From assembly GCA_937870605.1 (NCBI GenBank), contig CALMZW010000352.1, positions 1-8,319 on the forward strand: a DNA stretch of 8,319 nucleotides. Direction: 5' to 3'. The notes below the pieces were generated by a model. That model searched no databases, was not told where the DNA came from, and saw only the letters and a program-made list of their open reading frames with translations. The position numbers and the translations under genes were made by a program. This stretch comes from an uncultured Synergistaceae bacterium (GTDB lineage: Bacteria; Synergistota; Synergistia; Synergistales; Aminobacteriaceae). Positions 1-4,707 of the stretch are shown piece by piece. The number at the start of each line of letters is the position of its first letter. Within the stretch, counting starts at the first letter, position 1.

Positions 1-311
1 TCCTGAAAGCCGCGGTTCCGACGTACCTTGAGGTTCTTGCACAAAGCACGTTTCTCGATGGCGATGACGAGTGTTATCTCGTCCGGAAGTTCGCGGCGAT
101 CGGAAAATCGCCCGTAAAAGAGTTTATGAACAGAGAGCCTGTTTTTGTCGGTCCCGATACCGGGCTTATGACCGTCGCCGATATTATGCTGCGCAGGGGC
201 ATTAAGAGAATCCCGGTCGTGGATGAAGGGAAACTAATCGGCATCATCGACCGCGAATCTTTTTGCGAGTATCTGATGGAGGATACCCTGCATCATGAAT
301 GCCGCTGTTAA
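1..311 (+). CDS. CBS-domain protein, C-terminal part (5' end outside window)
   Basis: This reading frame is open from base 3 of the window and ends at TAA 309-311, giving about 102 residues of the C-terminus; the true start lies upstream. The visible part contains a recognisable CBS repeat: VKEFMNREPVFV is followed by a helix and then IKRIPVVDEGKLIGIIDRES, the usual 'iPVvd.gklvGiit' core. CBS domains normally occur in pairs and bind adenosine nucleotides (AMP, ATP) or related ligands as regulatory modules; the partner repeat would lie in the missing part. The first methionine seen in the window (base 126) falls inside the CBS repeat and is not a plausible start. The gene overlaps the stalk-subunit gene by 17 bases, so it is probably co-transcribed with the ATPase operon. 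A role in sensing energy charge for this ATPase is an inference from position only. No membrane segment is visible in the part seen. Confidence 0.8.
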   Translation, partial: LKAAVPTYLEVLAQSTFLDGDDECYLVRKFAAIGKSPVKEFMNREPVFVGPDTGLMTVADIMLRRGIKRIPVVDEGKLIGIIDRESFCEYLMEDTLHHECRC

Positions 312-669
312 GAAAAAAGGCATCGCTTCCGGCGCAGAAGTGAATGCGATCGGAGCGGAACTCGCCGGTATACGCGACAAACTGGATCTCGAGTACAAAC
401 GTGCGCAAGCCCAGTCCCGCAAGGATGAAGAGGATGCTGTCGTCCAAATGGAGGCGATGGCGGCACGAACGTTGGACCTCGCCAGTGCGGAATGGACGAA
501 AAGAGAGAGCAGTATCGCCAGAGCCGTCGCGGAAGCCGATGATTCCCTTCGAAATACGCTGACGGAGTTTCGCTCGGGTCTTGAGAGGTGCAGTTTCGAT
601 GATATCGTAAGGTCTTTTGTGGCGCGGGCGATCCGGTCGGATCCGCATCCGGAAGAAGAGCATTCATGA
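295..669 (+). CDS. A/V-type ATPase peripheral-stalk subunit H-like (NtpF/AhaH position), coiled coil
   Basis: A 124-residue, charged, almost wholly helical protein rich in Ala, Glu, Arg and Lys, with long heptad-like stretches from about residue 15 to 90 and no membrane segment. Sequence alone does not name it confidently. It occupies the place, directly before subunit I, where E. hirae has ntpF and Methanosarcina has ahaH; those proteins pair with subunit E to make the peripheral stalk that keeps the A3B3 head from turning. Size and helical character fit that role. The ATG at 295 overlaps the preceding CBS gene by 17 bases and has GGAGG at 278-282, 12 bases upstream, a rather long spacing. 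The TGA 667-669 overlaps the ATG of the subunit I gene (ATGA). The tail (residues about 101-124) departs from the coiled coil. Another coiled-coil stator or assembly protein is possible. Confidence 0.68.
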   Translation: MNAAVKKKGIASGAEVNAIGAELAGIRDKLDLEYKRAQAQSRKDEEDAVVQMEAMAARTLDLASAEWTKRESSIARAVAEADDSLRNTLTEFRSGLERCSFDDIVRSFVARAIRSDPHPEEEHS

Positions 670-2570
670 TTCGGAAAATGCTGCGTCTCGCCGTTTGGGG
701 GACCGCATCACGAAAACGGGAGATCATCGAAACCCTTCATGATTTTGGGGTTCTTCATCTCGATCTGCAATCGGCTGTTCCACAACATTCCGTAACAGAA
801 ACGGATTCTCTCAGGATGCTCCGCGGAAAACTCCTTGGAATGCTGGAAATTCTACACTGGGATGACTGGGGGGCTCTTTCGGAAGAGAGCATCCGAAAGA
901 CGAAAGAGCGGTTGTCGTTACCTCTCGACCAACTGACTGAAGAAATCGACAAAAGCCTCGATCAGTTCCGCGAACGTCTTGCAGGGTACGCGAAAAGAAA
1001 GGAAACGCTTCAGGATCTTTACGGAAGAATCAAGAACAGTCGTGAAATGCTCCGGTCTTTCCGCTCGTTTATTAAAGACCCCGCCCAGGCGGACAGGAAT
1101 ATTTCCTTGTGGTGGATCGATAAGACGGAAGCGTCGAAGGTGATGACTTCTCTCGAAGATTCGCTGAAAAGCGAGAGGGAGGGTAGTTGCAGCTATTCGC
1201 ATGTAACACATGCTTTTGGCGATAACCAGCTCCTTTTGTGCGTATGCGTTCCGCATGCCCTCCAACCTCTTGCAGAACGCACGCTTCGGGGAAATGGCGG
1301 AATTCGCTGGCGGGCTCCGGTTGAGTGCGACGAAAAAGATACGATCGATATTCTTCATTGTATCGATACAATGTTTCTGAGCATTCCCGACGAAATCAAA
1401 AAAATAAACGAAGATCTTGCCGGCACGGCCCTTGAATGGGGACCGAAACTTGCGTCGATGTTCATTCTTATCGATGAGGAGCTTGAAGAAAACGTCGTAG
1501 CACAACGATCGAATCCGACTGAAGAATACTTTCTGCTCGAAGGCTGGATTCCGGCTGATGTTTTTGCAGATGCGTCCGCGTTTCTCAAAGAGCGTTTCGG
1601 TGCTTCGATCTTTCTTCATTGGAGATATCCCACTTCCGATGAATGGCAAGACGTCCCGACAGCTCTTTCTAATCCATCAGGAACCCGTCCGTATCAGCTT
1701 TTCATATCGCTGTTACGTCCTCCCACCTATAATACATTTGATCCGACTTCGTTCATCGCGTTTTTTTTCCCTTTTTTTGCAGGATGTATGGTTGGCGACA
1801 TCGGATATGCGTTGTTGATTTTCGTCATTTCCTCGTTCTTGTGGGTAAAGGGATCGACGCCGGTCAAGAAAGATGTCGGGAAGATTCTTTTCGGCGTTGC
1901 GGCATGGAGTTTTCTCTGGGGAATCGCATACGGCGAGTTTTTTGGCGACATCGGACACAGGCTCTTCCACATGGAACCTTTATGGGTCGAACGTTCCCAT
2001 GCGGTCCTTCCGGTCATGGCCTTTTCTGTTTCTCTTGGCGCGGCGCACGTTCTTATCGGACTCTTCATCGGTTTCGTTCGGGGTCTTCGCGAAAAGAACA
2101 ATCATTTGCGAAATGAGAAGGGCGGAAACATCCTCATTTTACTGGCGATATTTGCCCTGCTTGCAAGCCTGAAAGCGCCTTTTTCGACCGTTCTGTTTCC
2201 TTCGGGGATCGTGCTGCTTCTTCTCGGCCTCATTCTTCTTGTCGCTGGAGGCGGAATCGGAGGCCTTATCGAAGGGCTCGGGTCCATAGGCAACATCCTC
2301 AGTTACGTCAGGATAGCCGCAATAGGTCTTTCTTCGGCGATTCTTGCCATGGTTGCTTCAAAATTCGTCGATATCCTAGGACTTTCCATTCTCGGCATCC
2401 TCATTGCGTTTCTCATACATGTTTTGAATTTTATACTAGCCATTGCCGGATCGGGGCTTCATTCCGCCCGCTTGCACTATGTCGAGTTTATGGGGAAATT
2501 TTACGATGGAAACGGGAAGTACTATGCGCCATTCGCCAGAAGGAGGAGGACCTTATGGAAAAAGCAATAA
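666..2570 (+). CDS. atpI: V-type ATP synthase subunit I (a-type stator membrane subunit)
   Basis: Subunit I (NtpI; a/Vph1 homologue) carries the two ion half-channels and contacts the rotating K ring. The 634-residue length is normal for prokaryotes. Residues 1 to about 355 form a soluble, partly coiled-coil arm that binds the peripheral stalks. About eight hydrophobic segments follow, near residues 360-380, 384-398, 406-424, 447-471, 485-503, 508-528, 541-567 and 570-598. Family signatures are FFPFFAGCMVGDIGYALL near 370-385, GEFFGDIG near 425, LSYVRIAAIGL with the essential half-channel arginine R549, and HSARLHYVEF with the second conserved arginine R602 followed by FYDGNG. The start at 666 shares ATGA with the upstream stop; only a weak purine run (652-660) precedes it, so translation is likely coupled. 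The 3' end overlaps the K gene by 16 bases. The gene carries T8 and T7 runs at 1761-1778 and an 18-base palindrome at 1356-1373. Confidence 0.96.
   Translation: MIRKMLRLAVWGTASRKREIIETLHDFGVLHLDLQSAVPQHSVTETDSLRMLRGKLLGMLEILHWDDWGALSEESIRKTKERLSLPLDQLTEEIDKSLDQFRERLAGYAKRKETLQDLYGRIKNSREMLRSFRSFIKDPAQADRNISLWWIDKTEASKVMTSLEDSLKSEREGSCSYSHVTHAFGDNQLLLCVCVPHALQPLAERTLRGNGGIRWRAPVECDEKDTIDILHCIDTMFLSIPDEIKKINEDLAGTALEWGPKLASMFILIDEELEENVVAQRSNPTEEYFLLEGWIPADVFADASAFLKERFGASIFLHWRYPTSDEWQDVPTALSNPSGTRPYQLFISLLRPPTYNTFDPTSFIAFFFPFFAGCMVGDIGYALLIFVISSFLWVKGSTPVKKDVGKILFGVAAWSFLWGIAYGEFFGDIGHRLFHMEPLWVERSHAVLPVMAFSVSLGAAHVLIGLFIGFVRGLREKNNHLRNEKGGNILILLAIFALLASLKAPFSTVLFPSGIVLLLLGLILLVAGGGIGGLIEGLGSIGNILSYVRIAAIGLSSAILAMVASKFVDILGLSILGILIAFLIHVLNFILAIAGSGLHSARLHYVEFMGKFYDGNGKYYAPFARRRRTLWKKQ
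1356..1373. repeat. 18-base perfect palindrome inside the subunit I gene
   Basis: CATTGTATCGATACAATG reads the same on both strands over all 18 bases, centred between bases 1364 and 1365. It encodes His-Cys-Ile-Asp-Thr-Met in the soluble arm of subunit I. No function is known to me; it resembles the symmetry of a dimeric-regulator site but may be coincidence of coding sequence. Confidence 0.6.
2541..2549 (+). promoter_or_regulatory. Strong Shine-Dalgarno for subunit K
   Basis: The purine run AGGAGGAGG lies inside the 3' end of the subunit I gene, 5 bases before the ATG at 2555. It is the best match to the anti-Shine-Dalgarno sequence at any start in the window. This fits the need for many copies of K per complex against one of I. 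It also confirms the ATG at 2555 as the start of K despite the 16-base overlap. Confidence 0.85.
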
Positions 2571-2773
2571 TAGCCATCGCCGCTGCGCTTGCCGTCGGAT
2601 TACCCGCTCTCGCAACCGCGTATGCGCAGGCAAAGATTGGTAGCGCCGGAGCCGGGACGGTTGCGGAAAAACCCGAAACCGCGGGAACGATGATTATTCT
2701 TGAAGCGATTCCCGAAACCATGGTAATCCTGGGCTTCGTTGTCGCCATAATGCTTATTCTCCAATTCGCCTGA
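2555..2773 (+). CDS. atpK: V-type ATP synthase subunit K (c-type rotor proteolipid)
   Basis: A 72-residue protein with two membrane helices (about 3-27 and 44-71) joined by a short polar loop with the AEKPE motif, so it is a single-hairpin proteolipid. E. hirae NtpK, by contrast, is a duplicated four-helix form. The second helix holds IPETMVILGF, in which E54 aligns with the ion-binding glutamate E139 of NtpK (VETYAILGF). In helix 1, AQAK places Q25 opposite NtpK Q110, and T55 matches the threonine that coordinates Na+ in NtpK. These three residues favour a Na+-binding ring; that is an inference from recalled alignment, and H+ coupling is not excluded. An unusual extra acid, E50, sits one turn before E54. 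The start overlaps the end of subunit I and has a very strong ribosome binding site; the stop TGA is 6 bases before the subunit E start. Confidence 0.95.
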   Translation: MEKAIIAIAAALAVGLPALATAYAQAKIGSAGAGTVAEKPETAGTMIILEAIPETMVILGFVVAIMLILQFA

Positions 2774-2779
2774 TGAATC

Positions 2780-3415
2780 ATGCATCGAGAAGGAATTCCG
2801 GAACTTCATTCCTTTAAAGAGTCTCTCGTAAAAGAGCACGAACAAAAAATCGAGTCGCTCCGAAACGCGACAGGAAAGCGCATAGCCGAGATGCTTTCGC
2901 GGAAACGCATAGATGTGGAACAGGAAATCGCTGCATTGAACAGGAACCATGAAGCACGACAGGCCTCTCTTCTTGCGAGTTCTTTGTTACGCGTCCGGAG
3001 TCGCTATCGAAGTGAGTTTCTGAAAGAAGCAAATCGATTGTTTTCTTCTGTTGAAAAAATGTTTTTTGAAGAAATTCAACATATAAAAATCGATACGAAG
3101 AAATATGGAGACATTCTTTGCTCTCTTATAGCTGAAGGTGTCGAGGCAATGGGTAAAGACGCTATTGTCTATGTCGATTCCGGTGATTCCGTATATCTTG
3201 TCGATCGAAGCGTGTCCCAGGAAGTCCGCGAAAAATGTATTCCTCGATGGGGAGGATGCGTGATTGAATCTCCCGATGGTGCGCGTGTTTTCGACAATAC
3301 GCTGAAGACCAGATGGGAACGAATGCACCCGGACGTCATAAAGGCTCTATCCCGGGAGGTCAGACGAATTGTCGCCGAATACCCAGAATTTGTCAGCGAA
3401 CTACGATTATCTTAA
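2780..3415 (+). CDS. atpE: V-type ATP synthase subunit E (peripheral stalk)
   Basis: 211 residues, a little longer than many prokaryotic E subunits (about 190-200). The N-terminal half, to about residue 100, is a long charged helix that would pair with the H-like subunit. The C-terminal globular domain has the family hallmark near residues 158-182: GGCVIESPDGARVFDNTLK followed by a charged helix (RWERM). E binds the top of the B subunits and, with its helical partner, anchors the head to subunit I. The ATG at 2780 is 6 bases after the K stop and has no recognisable Shine-Dalgarno, in contrast to K, so E probably depends on ribosomes that have just finished K. Its last 47 bases also encode the start of subunit C in another frame. 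The stretch around 3040-3100 is visibly AT-rich compared with neighbouring genes. Confidence 0.92.
   Translation: MHREGIPELHSFKESLVKEHEQKIESLRNATGKRIAEMLSRKRIDVEQEIAALNRNHEARQASLLASSLLRVRSRYRSEFLKEANRLFSSVEKMFFEEIQHIKIDTKKYGDILCSLIAEGVEAMGKDAIVYVDSGDSVYLVDRSVSQEVREKCIPRWGGCVIESPDGARVFDNTLKTRWERMHPDVIKALSREVRRIVAEYPEFVSELRLS
3354..3360 (+). promoter_or_regulatory. Shine-Dalgarno deciding the TTG start of subunit C
   Basis: GGGAGGT lies within the subunit E coding sequence, 8 bases before TTG 3369. The subunit C frame is open only from 3342, after an in-frame TAA at 3339-3341, and has no ATG upstream of the conserved N-terminal motif. This ribosome binding site therefore points to TTG 3369; the other in-frame candidate, TTG 3390, would sit too far from it. 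Confidence 0.7.
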
Positions 3416-4433
3416 CGCACGAATCAGGTCGAAAGCGTCGAGCCTCTTGAAACGTGCGGATTATGTTCAACTTGTAAACGGAACAATTCGCGATCTTGAA
3501 ATATTCCTGCTGCAACACGGTTCGTTTTCCGGAGCGTTTCAGAAGAAGCTCGTGGTTTCCCAGGATTCATCCTTGAAAAGAATAGAAGCTGTCGTTGCGG
3601 AAACGGAAACGGAGCGTTTGTCGCTTCTTCGATCACTTGCAGAAGGAGAAGCAGCGCGTTTGATTTCCGTTTATTTGTTGCGCGCGGACCTGCTGAACGG
3701 AAGATTGGTTCTCAGGTCAATAAATGCGGGCAAAAATGGAATGCCGGAACCGTATTGGCATGCGTACGGCGCTGTTTCGTCTTCTTTTTTTTCCAATTTA
3801 TGGAAAACCTGTTCCGATATATCGGACTGTATTGAATATTGCCGTTCGAACACTTCGATGATGAGCCCGATTCTCGTATCCGCATTTTCTGAACTTGCAC
3901 GAACAAATGATCTCATGCGTGCGGAGAGATTGTTTCTACGCGGTTTTATCGGCTCGGCGATGAATGAACTCAAAGGGGCGAAGACAGAGAACGTGCGGCT
4001 CATCACGGAGCTTTACGGACGGTTCGTTGATGTATGGAATATCGCCATATGGTTGCGCCGAAACGTTATGGGAACTCGTTTAACGACGCCGTATCTTGAA
4101 ACGACCGGAGCCGGCATTGAAGTCCATCGGCTGGAAAAAGCCGTATCCTTGCGCCATCTTCTTGCTGGAACGCCCTGGCGCGCGTCCATAGCCGGCGATG
4201 CGGCTTCACCTGAAGTCGTTCAAAGAAGCATGAACACGTTGCTGCTTGAGTGGCAAATGTCTCTTTACCGGCTTGACCTTTTGGGGATCCATGTCGCTCT
4301 TGGCTATGCGGCGCGTGTTTTCGTCGAATGGCAGAATTTGAACATCATTGCAATAGGTGTGGCTTTCGGGATGAAGAGCGCCGAAATATATGAGCGGCTT
4401 ATCATCCGCGATGAACAGGAAAAGACGGCATAA
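3369..4433 (+). CDS. atpC: V-type ATP synthase subunit C (d-type, rotor cap)
   Basis: 354 residues; the family runs about 320-390. Subunit C (AC39 / d homologue) is a soluble, funnel-shaped, all-helical protein that sits on the K ring and receives the D-F shaft. Recognisable parts are YDYLNARIRSKASSLL near residues 12-27, equivalent to 'Y.YlnARvra..s.Ll', and, near the C-terminus, VEWQNLNIIAIG followed by RLII, equivalent to the conserved 'E..Nlr.i..g' helix. The middle is divergent. The start is TTG at 3369, chosen because no ATG occurs before about residue 125 and GGGAGGT lies 8 bases upstream; TTG at 3390 is the alternative and would remove seven residues without touching the conserved motif. 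The gene overlaps subunit E by 47 bases, the longest overlap in the operon, and ends 3 bases before the F gene. Confidence 0.9.
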   Translation: MSPNTQNLSANYDYLNARIRSKASSLLKRADYVQLVNGTIRDLEIFLLQHGSFSGAFQKKLVVSQDSSLKRIEAVVAETETERLSLLRSLAEGEAARLISVYLLRADLLNGRLVLRSINAGKNGMPEPYWHAYGAVSSSFFSNLWKTCSDISDCIEYCRSNTSMMSPILVSAFSELARTNDLMRAERLFLRGFIGSAMNELKGAKTENVRLITELYGRFVDVWNIAIWLRRNVMGTRLTTPYLETTGAGIEVHRLEKAVSLRHLLAGTPWRASIAGDAASPEVVQRSMNTLLLEWQMSLYRLDLLGIHVALGYAARVFVEWQNLNIIAIGVAFGMKSAEIYERLIIRDEQEKTA

Positions 4434-4436
4434 CCG

Positions 4437-4697
4437 ATGGAAACCTTGAGACCGGTTGTGCTAGGGCGACAGTTGTTCGTTGACCTCTGGGCGATCGAGG
4501 GATTCGAGCCCATTATCTGCGAGTCTCCATCAGACCTTGGCGGGATTCTGGAATCTATTTCAAAAAATGAGCGCGCTTTCGTGATTGTTGAGGATAGTTG
4601 GTTCAAGGCAATCCCGGGGACGTTGCGAAAACGCCTTACGATTTCGCAAAAACCGGTATGGATTCCTTTCCCGGATCTTTTCGTGGAAACGTCTTGA
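4437..4697 (+). CDS. atpF: V-type ATP synthase subunit F, short and divergent
   Basis: 86 residues, shorter than the usual 98-110. It is called F (NtpG in E. hirae naming) mainly from its place between C and A. The fold pattern also fits: strand (RPVVLG), helix, strand (FEPIICE), helix (DLGGILESISKN), strand (AFVIVED), helix, strand (PVWIPFPD), the CheY-like alternation of F subunits, with AFVIVED and the proline-rich last strand at the expected places. The usual N-terminal 'iGd.dtv.GF' motif is not recognisable, nor is the long C-terminal helix tail obvious. F binds D in the central stalk and affects ATPase regulation. The ATG at 4437 follows the C stop by 3 bases with no clear ribosome binding site. 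The TGA stop is embedded in the Shine-Dalgarno of subunit A. Confidence 0.78.
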   Translation: METLRPVVLGRQLFVDLWAIEGFEPIICESPSDLGGILESISKNERAFVIVEDSWFKAIPGTLRKRLTISQKPVWIPFPDLFVETS

Positions 4698-4702
4698 GGT
4701 GA
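4696..4702 (+). promoter_or_regulatory. Shine-Dalgarno of subunit A overlapping the subunit F stop
   Basis: GAGGTGA begins within the TGA stop of subunit F (4695-4697) and ends 5 bases before ATG 4708. It supports 4708 as the real start of subunit A over an upstream in-frame TTG at 4585, which would add about 41 residues with no counterpart in the family. Confidence 0.75.
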
Positions 4703-4707
4703 CGCGT

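Noticed and set aside
95..112. Small hairpin GGCGAT/ATCGCC in the CBS gene
   Set aside because: Six base pairs inside coding sequence, no T-run after it, so not a terminator.
631..653. Repeated ATCCG units and a possible 5-bp hairpin before the subunit I start
   Set aside because: The stem (632-636 with 649-653) is short with a 12-base loop, and the repeats fit ordinary Ile-Arg-Ser-Asp and His-Pro coding; too weak to call a regulator.
3813..3826. 14-base palindrome TCCGATATATCGGA in subunit C
   Set aside because: A palindrome of this length is expected about once per 16 kb by chance, so it is not notable alone.
4585..4707. In-frame TTG upstream extension of subunit A
   Set aside because: Family homology starts at ATG 4708, which has its own GAGGTGA site; the extension would overlap most of the second half of subunit F.
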